Translations under genes and position numbers: made by a program
In this document: in pieces, positions 5,770 through 10,849 of the stretch
Layout: the number at the start of each line of letters is the position of its first letter
Numbering within the stretch: the stretch's first letter is position 1
The notes under the pieces: generated by a model
Told to the model about the DNA's origin: nothing
Seen by the model: the letters and a program-made list of their open reading frames with translations, nothing else
Databases searched by the model: none
Assembly: GCA_002359465.1 (NCBI GenBank)
Contig: DENA01000015.1
Span: 36,305-47,153, forward strand
Length of the DNA stretch: 10,849 bases
Direction of reading: 5' to 3'
Source: Ruminococcaceae bacterium UBA2656
GTDB taxonomy: Bacteria > Bacillota > Clostridia > Oscillospirales > Acutalibacteraceae

Positions 5770-6603
5770 ATGGAAAAATTTGAGCAGGCGGAGACCAGCA
5801 TTATAAAAAAATACCGACGGGAAATCTGGATTCCATTCATCGCTGCCATCAAGGATTACCGGCTGATTCGGGAGGGCGACCGGGTCGCCGTGTGCATTTC
5901 CGGCGGGAAGGACTCTATGCTGATGGCGAAATGCATCCAGCATCTTCAGAAATACAGCGATTTTCCGTTTGAAGCAGAGTATTTGGTGATGGACCCCGGC
6001 TACAATCAGATGAACCGCCGGCGGATTGTCGACAACGCGGAGATTCTCCACATTCCGATTAAAATTTTTGAAACCAGAATCTTTGACATTGTGGACAAAA
6101 CGGAGCAGTCGCCCTGCTATCTGTGCGCCAAAATGCGCAGGGGGCACCTGTATAAACAGGCGCAGGATCTTGGCTGCAACAAAATCGCGCTGGGCCACCA
6201 TTTTGACGATGTGATTGAAACCATCCTGATGAGCATGCTGTACGGCGCGGAAATCAAAACCATGATGCCGAAGCTGCACAGCGCGAATTTTGCAGGCATG
6301 GAGCTGATCCGCCCGCTGTACATGGTGAAGGAAGCCGACATTCTCGCATGGCGGCGCTACAACGACCTCCAGTTTATCCAGTGCGCCTGCCGGTTTACGG
6401 AAAACTGCGTGCTGGGCGACAATAGCGGCGGCTCCAAGCGGCAGGAGATGAAGGAGCTGATTAAAAAATTCCGGAAGACCAGCCCGAATATCGATCAGAA
6501 TATTTTTCACAGCATCCACAATGTCAATCTTGAAACGATCATCGGTTACCGCAAGGGAGGCGAGCAGCACAGCTTTCTGGATGACTACGATGAGCAGGGC
6601 TGA
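5770..6603 (+). CDS. PP-loop ATPase, TtcA/TilS-like tRNA sulfurtransferase
   Basis: The 277-residue protein carries the N-type PP-loop SGGKDS (44-49), which activates a tRNA base by adenylation, and GHHFDDVIET (142-151), a conserved TtcA-family motif. Cysteines occur as PCYLC (116, 119) and as CACRFTENC (205, 207, 213). TtcA uses one CxxC plus one further Cys to hold a catalytic FeS cluster; the last group here has one or two spare cysteines. The likely role is sulfur insertion into tRNA, in TtcA 2-thiocytidine at position 32; the exact base is uncertain for this clade. GAGGG sits 5 bases before the ATG. The gene directly follows a cysteine desulfurase, a known type of sulfur donor, now destroyed, and would share its promoter. 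The gene itself shows no damage. A strong hairpin lies downstream. Confidence 0.88.
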   Translation: MEKFEQAETSIIKKYRREIWIPFIAAIKDYRLIREGDRVAVCISGGKDSMLMAKCIQHLQKYSDFPFEAEYLVMDPGYNQMNRRRIVDNAEILHIPIKIFETRIFDIVDKTEQSPCYLCAKMRRGHLYKQAQDLGCNKIALGHHFDDVIETILMSMLYGAEIKTMMPKLHSANFAGMELIRPLYMVKEADILAWRRYNDLQFIQCACRFTENCVLGDNSGGSKRQEMKELIKKFRKTSPNIDQNIFHSIHNVNLETIIGYRKGGEQHSFLDDYDEQG

Positions 6604-6668
6604 ACTTCGTGAGCATGGCGCCAACCGTGTAATAACCGGCAAACTGCCATGAACCATTGAGATAAATA

Positions 6669-6720
6669 AACAGGCGCAGGCTGCGAGCGGTCTTTCGGAC
6701 TGCTGCAGCCTGCGCCTGTT
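6669..6720. terminator. Strong hairpin terminator between convergent genes
   Basis: AACAGGCGCAGGCTGC (6669-6684) and GCAGCCTGCGCCTGTT (6705-6720) are a perfect 16-bp inverted repeat. The inner bases extend the stem (AGCGGTC against GACTGCT) to a small loop. Leftward reading is followed by TTTATTTAT, so it best terminates the lysozyme-holin transcript; it also closes the tRNA thiolase gene, whose stop is at 6603. Confidence 0.85.
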
Positions 6721-6739
6721 CTGTAGAACCGGGCTTTGG

Positions 6740-7174
6740 TTAATCGATTTTGCTTTCCACCTGTGACTTTAAACTGCCCGCTATTCTGACTAAAAACGGC
6801 GGCAGCGCCACACCGATATCGGATATGTTTTCAAGGATACTGATGATCTCGTTGCAGATCAGCCATACCGCCACAAGCGATGCAACCGCATACCCGAACT
6901 TCAGGGCTGTGCCCGCTTGCTGAGCGGCATATGCGAGCAGACAGTCAAAAACAGCGCCGACGGCAACCAGCAGCCACATGCATATTTTTTTTGCAATGCC
7001 GCGAAAGCTTTTATAGCTGCTGATTTTCTGGCTGCGGAACTTTGCCGCGGCAAGGCCGGTGCCGTAATCAATGATGTTGACTGTCACCAGCAGCAGTGCC
7101 GGAACGGCAAGAACACCCAGCCATGCGGACAGCGCGGTGAAAACTGCGATGACGGATGCTTTTATTTTATCCAT
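6740..7174 (-). CDS. Phage-type holin, phage_holin_4 (TcdE/BhlA-like) family
   Basis: The 144-residue small membrane protein has three hydrophobic segments (about 5-33, 64-85 and 92-115). Family signatures are the NIIDYGTGLAAAK segment after the first membrane helix and the NEIISILENISDIGVALPPF stretch at 108-127. Members form pores in the cytoplasmic membrane that release a lysin at the end of phage growth, or export large toxins as TcdE does in C. difficile. AGAGGAG precedes the ATG, and the gene starts 14 bases after the lysozyme stop, so the two are one transcript. The order lysin then holin is reversed from many phages. No other phage gene is in the window. It could be a prophage remnant, a domesticated lysis system or an export aid. 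Confidence 0.87.
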   Translation of the reverse strand: MDKIKASVIAVFTALSAWLGVLAVPALLLVTVNIIDYGTGLAAAKFRSQKISSYKSFRGIAKKICMWLLVAVGAVFDCLLAYAAQQAGTALKFGYAVASLVAVWLICNEIISILENISDIGVALPPFLVRIAGSLKSQVESKID

Positions 7175-7188
7175 ACTTTTACTCCTCT

Positions 7189-8097
7189 CTATCGAATTTT
7201 GAACTTGAAGCGCCTCAGCGGTTTTTCTCCGGGCGCGGCGGTGTAGATTCCCGTCTCCTGCCCGGCCTGCCCGACGGCAACCAAGGCGAACAACTGATCA
7301 TTGCCGCTGCGCGGGAACGGCACGATTGCAGCTACTCCCCCTGTTCCGGCGGTAACAGCCACCGGCCGGGGCGACGTGGTTTTCACGGTATAGTACGTAC
7401 CGTGCGCATAGGAGATATCGGTTGTGGTGTCAATTTTCACCACCGTGTTCTGCGCCTTTGAAAAGCCGTTAAATCCGCCGGACGGGACGATTGCCGGATA
7501 ATCCTTAAAAGATATATCCAAATCCACATTTCCGCTGATTCCCGGCACCGTCCCCGCGGCGTCCGTCTGCTGAATGGCACAGGAGTAATGCGGGGCGCCT
7601 CTGTAATCCGCAAGCCACAAGTCGTAGGATTTGACGGTATCCGCACCGTATCTGCCGGATTTGATAAAATCGGCGTTGGTGTAAAGGCTGACATACCACC
7701 CGTCCGCTTTCATGCTGTCCAGAAAGGCGCGGGCCATGCCGTCGATCAGGGAATTTTCCGGGTTGATGCCCTGCTTGTTCGCGTAACTGACAGAGTCGTA
7801 TTCATAGTCGAAAGCAACCGGAAAATCCAATTTTCCTTTGTAAGGCGAAAGAACCTGCTTGCAGACCTCTGCTTCCCTTCGGGCATCCTCCACAGACACC
7901 GCGTAACTGAACCAGTATGCACCGACATGCAGCTTGCGGGAAAGCGCACCCCGGACATTCTCGTCAAACATCGGATCCTTCTGGCTGATGTCATTACCAT
8001 ATCCGGCACGAATCAGCGCAAAATCAATGCCGGAAGCCGCCGCCTTTGCCCAGTCAATGGTTCCGTTGTGTTTGCTGACATCGATTCCGTTCATCAT
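7189..8097 (-). CDS. GH25 lysozyme (muramidase) endolysin with unassigned C-terminal domain
   Basis: From the ATG at 8097 the protein has 302 residues. Residues 3-200 are a glycoside hydrolase 25 domain: GIDVSKHNG at the N-terminus with Asp6, the catalytic pair in FDYEYD (Asp97, Glu99), LWLADY (160-165) and the QQTDAAGTVPGISGNVDLDI end motif. It cleaves the MurNAc-GlcNAc bond of peptidoglycan. Residues about 215-302 form a second domain, beta-rich by its alternating pattern, with Gly/Thr stretches and a basic end (KPLRRFKFKIR); it probably binds the cell wall but I do not recognise the family. There is no signal peptide, as expected for a holin-dependent lysin. GGAGGG at 8104-8109 is spaced 6 bases from this ATG. 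The upstream in-frame ATG at 8115 lies before that site and is unlikely. The holin gene follows at once. Confidence 0.9.
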   Translation of the reverse strand: MMNGIDVSKHNGTIDWAKAAASGIDFALIRAGYGNDISQKDPMFDENVRGALSRKLHVGAYWFSYAVSVEDARREAEVCKQVLSPYKGKLDFPVAFDYEYDSVSYANKQGINPENSLIDGMARAFLDSMKADGWYVSLYTNADFIKSGRYGADTVKSYDLWLADYRGAPHYSCAIQQTDAAGTVPGISGNVDLDISFKDYPAIVPSGGFNGFSKAQNTVVKIDTTTDISYAHGTYYTVKTTSPRPVAVTAGTGGVAAIVPFPRSGNDQLFALVAVGQAGQETGIYTAAPGEKPLRRFKFKIR

Positions 8098-8187
8098 AGC
8101 TGTCCCTCCATTCATAATCTTTTTCGTATTACCGTAGGATTTAAATGGAAATGGCGCTGTTCAGGCTAATTTTAAAAAAATACACAG

Positions 8188-8229
8188 AAAAAACAGCCTG
8201 ATTCCGTTTTATGGAATCAAGCTGTTTTT
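8188..8229. terminator. Bidirectional A/T-flanked hairpin upstream of the lysis cassette
   Basis: AAAAAACAGC (8188-8197) and GATTCC (8200-8205) pair with GGAATC (8213-8218) and GCTGTTTTT (8221-8229), with a 2-base mismatch and a 7-base loop. Both readings end in a U run, the leftward one longer. No gene ends here in either direction: the lysozyme starts to the left and the TetR gene to the right. It could insulate the two units, end a lost gene, or act as a leader attenuator for the lysozyme transcript. The 90 bases between it and the lysozyme start hold no clear sigma-A promoter. Confidence 0.75.
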
Positions 8230-8286
8230 CAGATATTACAGCATTACAAAAATCGGTTTATGTTCCACGAAGGAGGAAAATACGGC

Positions 8287-8315
8287 TTGACAAAAGGCGT
8301 GCCACGAAATATAAT
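8287..8315 (+). promoter_or_regulatory. Consensus sigma-A promoter of the TetR operon
   Basis: TTGACA (8287-8292) and TATAAT (8310-8315), both perfect, are 17 bp apart. The start point would be near 8322, giving a leader of about 28 bases with AGGAG before the TetR ATG. A promoter this strong fits a unit held down by its own repressor. Confidence 0.85.
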
Positions 8316-8345
8316 GACTATGAAGTCAGTGATTTAGGAGTCATT
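8313..8345 (+). promoter_or_regulatory. Candidate TetR operator with nested inverted repeats
   Basis: AATGACT (8313-8319), overlapping the -10 box, is matched by AGTCATT (8339-8345), a perfect 7-bp inverted repeat. Inside, TGACT (8315-8319) and AGTCA (8324-8328) form a tighter pair around ATGA. Repressor bound here would cover the start point and the ribosome site, consistent with autorepression. Confidence 0.5.
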
Positions 8346-8349
8346 TATT

Positions 8350-8949
8350 ATGAAAAAGACGACCCGCCAGCTGCAAAAGGAACACACAAAGGAACTGTTG
8401 ATAAAAACAGCCTTTGCTGTATTCTCCAAACGCGGCTTTATCAATACTAGAATTTCGGACATTGCTCAGGCGGCGGGGGTTTCCCACGGCACCGTATTCA
8501 TCCATTTCCCGTCGCTGGACGCTCTTATGGCGGAGGTAATCGGAATCTATGTGGGAAAAATCGCAGAACGCACCCATGAGCTTGCGGATTCGTGCAAAAC
8601 CCTGCGGGAGGTGCTGTCCGCCCATCTGAAGGGGATTCGGGAATTCGAGCCGTTTTACACAAGGCTTGTCACGGAAAACCGTCAGCTTCCGACAGCGGCC
8701 AGAGACGCGTGGTTTTCCTTGCAATCGGCGATATCTTTTCATTTCAGCCGGGCCGCCGAGCGTGAAATGGCAGCGGGAGAAATGATTCAGATGCCTGTCC
8801 ATCTGCTGTTCAACATGTGGCTGGGGCTGATTCACCACTATCTTGCAAACGGAGATTTGTTCGCCCCCGGCGGGAATGTTATCGACCGGTACGGTGAAAC
8901 GCTGATCGACAGTTATATGAAAATGATTCAATCAAAAGGAGCTGAGTAA
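8350..8949 (+). CDS. TetR/AcrR-family transcriptional regulator
   Basis: The 199-residue protein has the TetR DNA-binding domain at about residues 10-58: an N-terminal helix (LLIKTAFAVFSKRGF) and the helix-turn-helix ISDIAQAAGVSHGTVFIHF at 35-53. Residues 65-199 are the helical ligand-binding and dimer domain, with no family motif that tells the ligand. AGGAG sits about 9 bases before the ATG. A consensus promoter with an inverted repeat over the -10 and start point suggests autorepression. Only 2 bases separate its stop from the next ATG, so the ArsR-like domain gene and the zinc-ribbon gene are almost surely co-transcribed and may be its targets. No efflux pump gene, the usual TetR partner, is next to it. 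Confidence 0.92.
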   Translation: MKKTTRQLQKEHTKELLIKTAFAVFSKRGFINTRISDIAQAAGVSHGTVFIHFPSLDALMAEVIGIYVGKIAERTHELADSCKTLREVLSAHLKGIREFEPFYTRLVTENRQLPTAARDAWFSLQSAISFHFSRAAEREMAAGEMIQMPVHLLFNMWLGLIHHYLANGDLFAPGGNVIDRYGETLIDSYMKMIQSKGAE

Positions 8950-8951
8950 AA

Positions 8952-9155
8952 ATGAACGAATTCCCCTTAGAAACACTGAAAGCAAAATCCTGCTACGGCC
9001 ACCTTGGCGGAACACTGGGCAACCGGCTTTTTGAGCGGCTGCTGGAGCTGGGATGGTTTGAACGCGACGCCGACAAAGCAACCGTCTTTTCCCTGACGGA
9101 GCTTGGAAAGCAGGAATTTTGCAAACTGAATGTGGATATTTATAGAAGGAGGTAA
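8952..9155 (+). CDS. Stand-alone C-terminal domain of an ArsR-type regulator (possible internal-deletion remnant)
   Basis: The 67 residues contain CYGHLGGTLGNRLFERLLEL, then GWFERDADKATVFSLTELGK, the pattern found in the C-terminal half of long (about 220-residue) ArsR/SmtB-family regulators (typically CYDHLAGxLGVxLxxALLxRG followed by an LTxxG block). The N-terminal DNA-binding helix-turn-helix that should come first is absent. The first 11 residues, MNEFPLETLKA, look like the start of an ArsR protein, so the gene may be an in-frame fusion of its two ends. AGGAG at 8938-8942 is about 10 bases before the ATG, and the gene follows TetR by 2 bases. The frame is open and translatable. It could be a small protein that partners TetR, or a decayed gene. 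I cannot tell which from sequence alone. Confidence 0.62.
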   Translation: MNEFPLETLKAKSCYGHLGGTLGNRLFERLLELGWFERDADKATVFSLTELGKQEFCKLNVDIYRRR

Positions 9156-9162
9156 AGACAAT

Positions 9163-9408
9163 ATGAAAACGTGTATCGCCTGCGGAATGCCCATGACAAA
9201 ACTTTCGGACTATCCATTGGAGGATGAAAGCAAAGCGTACTGCGTCTACTGTGCAAGGCCGGACGGTTCCATGCAGTCCTACCCGGAAAAACTGGAAAAC
9301 ACCGTCGAATTTCTTGTACGAACACAGGGAATTGACCGGGAAGCTGCGCGCGAACCGGCTGCCAGAACACTGGCGAAGCTGCCCGCATGGCAAGAGCAGA
9401 CTCCTTAA
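9163..9408 (+). CDS. Small zinc-ribbon protein (putative zinc ribbon domain family)
   Basis: From the ATG at 9163 the protein has 81 residues. CIACGMPM at 4-11 and CVYCARPDGSM at 27-37 supply four cysteines (4, 7, 27, 30) for one zinc ion and match the CxxCGMPL...YCxYC pattern of the putative zinc ribbon family (Pfam Zn_ribbon_2 type). The remaining helix-prone part ends in TLAKLPAWQEQ. AGGAGGTAAAG lies just before this ATG, so the longer reading from 9130, which would put the ribosome site inside the gene, is rejected. It is the third gene of the TetR operon, starting 7 bases after the ArsR-like stop. Molecular function in the family is unknown. Its stop is 12 bases from the convergent AmrS stop, with only a weak 6-bp hairpin (AACTGC 9407-9412, GCAGTT 9424-9429) in between. 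Confidence 0.8.
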   Translation: MKTCIACGMPMTKLSDYPLEDESKAYCVYCARPDGSMQSYPEKLENTVEFLVRTQGIDREAAREPAARTLAKLPAWQEQTP

Positions 9409-9420
9409 CTGCACCGCCGG

Positions 9421-10248
9421 TCAGCAGTTTCCTTCATACACATACCGCAAATGCCTGCGTGCGGTTTCCGCCAGCCGGTAAACGGTTTCCACCGGAGTCG
9501 GGCCGCGGTCGCTCATCTTCCAGCAAGGGAAAAACCGGGTAACATGAAGAGGAATTGCCGCATCCACCGAAGCGAGCCACCCGGAAAGCGCGTCCATCTC
9601 TTCCTCGCTGTCGTTTTCCCCGGGAATAACCAGGGTAGTCACTTCCACGTGGCAGCTTTGCGCCGACCGTTCAATGGTACGCATCACCGTGCTCAAATCG
9701 CCGCCAACCATCTTGTAAAAGCGCTCGGTAAACCCTTTCAAGTCGATATTCATCGCGTCGATCAGCGGAAGCAGCTCTATCAGCGGTTCTTCACAGATGC
9801 AACCGTTGGTCACCGCGACATTTTTCAGGCCGCGCGCTTTCACAAGAGCCGCGCAGTCCCGGACAAATTCATAACCGACAAGCGGTTCGTTATAGGTGTA
9901 AGCAATGCCGATATTTCCGCGCACAACCAGTTCTTCCGCTTTTTCAGCCAGCCCTTCGGGAGAAACCTCAACGATCCGGGCATGCTCCCCGTCCGCCATG
10001 GAAATGGCGCAGTTCTGGCAGAACGGGCAGCGCAGGTTGCAGCCGTAGCTGCCCACGGACAGGATTTTTGTGCCGGGATAGAACCGGCGCAGCGGCTTTT
10101 TTTCAATGGGATCCAGCGACAGGCTTGTTACTTTTCCATAATTTTCACATACCACTCTGCCGCCGATGTTCCTGCGCGCACGGCACAGGCCGGTCTGTCC
10201 TTCTTCCAGCGCGCAGTGATGGGGACAGATTTCACATACCGATTTCAT
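9421..10248 (-). CDS. amrS: AmmeMemoRadiSam system radical SAM enzyme
   Basis: The 275-residue protein has the radical SAM cluster motif CNLRCPFC with Cys70, Cys74 and Cys77, preceded by an N-terminal cysteine group (5, 8, 12, 22; [18 protein letters not shown]) that probably binds a further metal or cluster. TYNEP (117-121) and [15 protein letters not shown] (165-179) are typical of AmrS and pyruvate-formate-lyase-activase relatives. It should generate a 5'-deoxyadenosyl radical from S-adenosylmethionine. The system's full reaction is not established. The gene's ATG overlaps the stop of the Memo-AmrA gene as ATGA, showing tight coupling, which is the standard arrangement. The full reading frame is present with no sign of damage. 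Confidence 0.93.
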   Translation of the reverse strand: MKSVCEICPHHCALEEGQTGLCRARRNIGGRVVCENYGKVTSLSLDPIEKKPLRRFYPGTKILSVGSYGCNLRCPFCQNCAISMADGEHARIVEVSPEGLAEKAEELVVRGNIGIAYTYNEPLVGYEFVRDCAALVKARGLKNVAVTNGCICEEPLIELLPLIDAMNIDLKGFTERFYKMVGGDLSTVMRTIERSAQSCHVEVTTLVIPGENDSEEEMDALSGWLASVDAAIPLHVTRFFPCWKMSDRGPTPVETVYRLAETARRHLRYVYEGNC

Positions 10249-10849
10249 TTGTGCCGCACCACCTTAAACCGTTCCAGAGAATACGATTCCGCTTTCCGGA
10301 TTCCGGCTTTTTCCCTTGCGATGGACACCTGCTGTTCCGGCGTGTCTACTCCCTCCAGATTCGGCAGGAGCAGACCGCGTTTGTACCCGCTTGTGACAAT
10401 CACGCCGTACCGTTTCACATCGAGCTCTTCCATGGATGCAATCGGTTCCGGCTCGGCAAGCACGTCCACGCTGTAGACAAGGTTGGGAAGCTCCCGCGCT
10501 GTCACCGGGGAAAAACGCGGGTCTTCCGTTCCCGCGCTGACTGCGTTCCTTACAATTTCTTCGGCCACGCAGCCGGTTACCGGGCCGATGGTACCGATGC
10601 ATCCCCGCAGCTGTCCGTCTTTTTTGAGGGATATAAAGGCACCCGCCCTGTCGCGCAGCATTTCTTCCGGCAGGCCGCCCGGAATTTCTGTTCGTTTTCC
10701 GGTCTTCACATAGGTCTCAAGAGACAGCCGGGCCAGCTTTACATAGGCGTCCTCATTGGATTTGGCGATATTCAGCTTTTCCCGCTGTCCAGCTTCATAC
10801 ATCACGTCGAAGCGGCGGCTTTCGTCGCTGCCGGCAACCGAAAAAGCAC
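10245..10849 (-). CDS. AmmeMemoRadiSam Memo-AmrA fusion protein (N-terminus beyond window)
   Basis: About 200 residues are visible and the frame stays open to the right edge, so the start is not in the window. The visible protein is mostly the AMMECR1 (AmrA) domain: [20 protein letters not shown], the hallmark RGCIGT within a [12 protein letters not shown] segment, and [13 protein letters not shown]. Just before it, [12 protein letters not shown] continues the frame and resembles the end of the Memo (AmrB, extradiol-dioxygenase-like) domain, as in clostridial proteins where Memo and AmrA are one chain. A GTG at 10805 could be mistaken for a start, but it has no ribosome site and lies inside the linker. 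The stop overlaps the AmrS start by 4 bases. The three parts are conserved together but their substrate is unknown. Confidence 0.85.
   Translation of the reverse strand, partial: AFSVAGSDESRRFDVMYEAGQREKLNIAKSNEDAYVKLARLSLETYVKTGKRTEIPGGLPEEMLRDRAGAFISLKKDGQLRGCIGTIGPVTGCVAEEIVRNAVSAGTEDPRFSPVTARELPNLVYSVDVLAEPEPIASMEELDVKRYGVIVTSGYKRGLLLPNLEGVDTPEQQVSIAREKAGIRKAESYSLERFKVVRHK

Noticed and set aside
5719..6657. 312-residue minus-strand open frame opposite the PP-loop gene
   Set aside because: It is antisense to a gene with all family motifs, is rich in His, Ala and Arg without domain pattern, and has no fitting ribosome site.
8271..8337. Leader peptide from TTG at 8287 behind AAGGAGG
   Set aside because: The site lies at and before the -35 box of the consensus promoter, so it would not be in that transcript; the 16-codon frame resembles nothing.
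8341..8931. 196-residue minus-strand open frame opposite TetR
   Set aside because: It is antisense to a clear TetR gene with consensus promoter and helix-turn-helix.
9130..9162. Longer start for the zinc-ribbon protein
   Set aside because: The AGGAGG ribosome site lies inside this extension, so translation starts at 9163.
9451..10476. 341-residue plus-strand open frame across amrS and amrA
   Set aside because: It is a shadow of two well-recognised genes; its residues show no known motif and no ribosome site precedes it.
10245..10805. AmrA as a separate gene starting at GTG 10805
   Set aside because: The frame continues to the window edge with Memo-like residues before it, and no ribosome site precedes the GTG.

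Overview
The window reads as chromosome of a Gram-positive, anaerobic Firmicute, most likely a clostridium of the Oscillospiraceae/Ruminococcaceae type. This is an inference. It rests on strong AGGAGG-type ribosome sites, a clostridial-style AmmeMemoRadiSam locus with a Memo-AmrA fusion, a lipoprotein-dependent ABC importer, a PocR-domain sensor and moderate G+C coding DNA between AT-rich promoters. No tRNA, rRNA, CRISPR array or insertion sequence was seen.

Layout. (1) 1-692, minus: HAD-family phosphatase, cut by the left edge. (2) 898-1075, minus: remnant of a fucO-type iron alcohol dehydrogenase that keeps its ribosome site, N-terminus, a middle block, C-terminus and terminator but has lost two large internal pieces. 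(3) 1076-1391: AT-rich divergent regulatory region with spaced TCAGGAA repeats, a good sigma-A promoter and a possible sigma-28 promoter facing right. (4) 1392-2438, plus: soluble PocR-domain/chemoreceptor-signalling protein. (5) 5208 to 2529, minus: three-gene NitT/TauT-type ABC importer (ATPase, permease, lipoprotein). (6) 5460-6603, plus: a cysteine desulfurase reduced to its two ends, then an intact TtcA/TilS-like PP-loop tRNA-thiolation enzyme. (7) 8097 to 6740, minus: a GH25 lysozyme plus holin lysis cassette with a strong hairpin on each side. (8) 8350-9408, plus: TetR regulator, a 67-residue stand-alone ArsR C-terminal domain and a small zinc-ribbon protein behind a consensus promoter. 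(9) 10849 to 9421, minus: Memo-AmrA fusion (cut by the right edge) and AmrS radical SAM enzyme, overlapping by ATGA.

The most unusual signal is a repeated one. fucO and the cysteine desulfurase both keep their two ends and expression signals but lack the middle, and the short ArsR-like gene may be a third, in-frame case. This is either real erosion by internal deletion or an assembly problem; reads or a relative's genome would decide. Other points of interest are the isolated lysis cassette, the membrane-free PocR-chemoreceptor protein next to the fucO remnant, and a tRNA thiolase whose neighbouring sulfur donor is dead. I found no clear new multi-gene defence or biosynthetic system.
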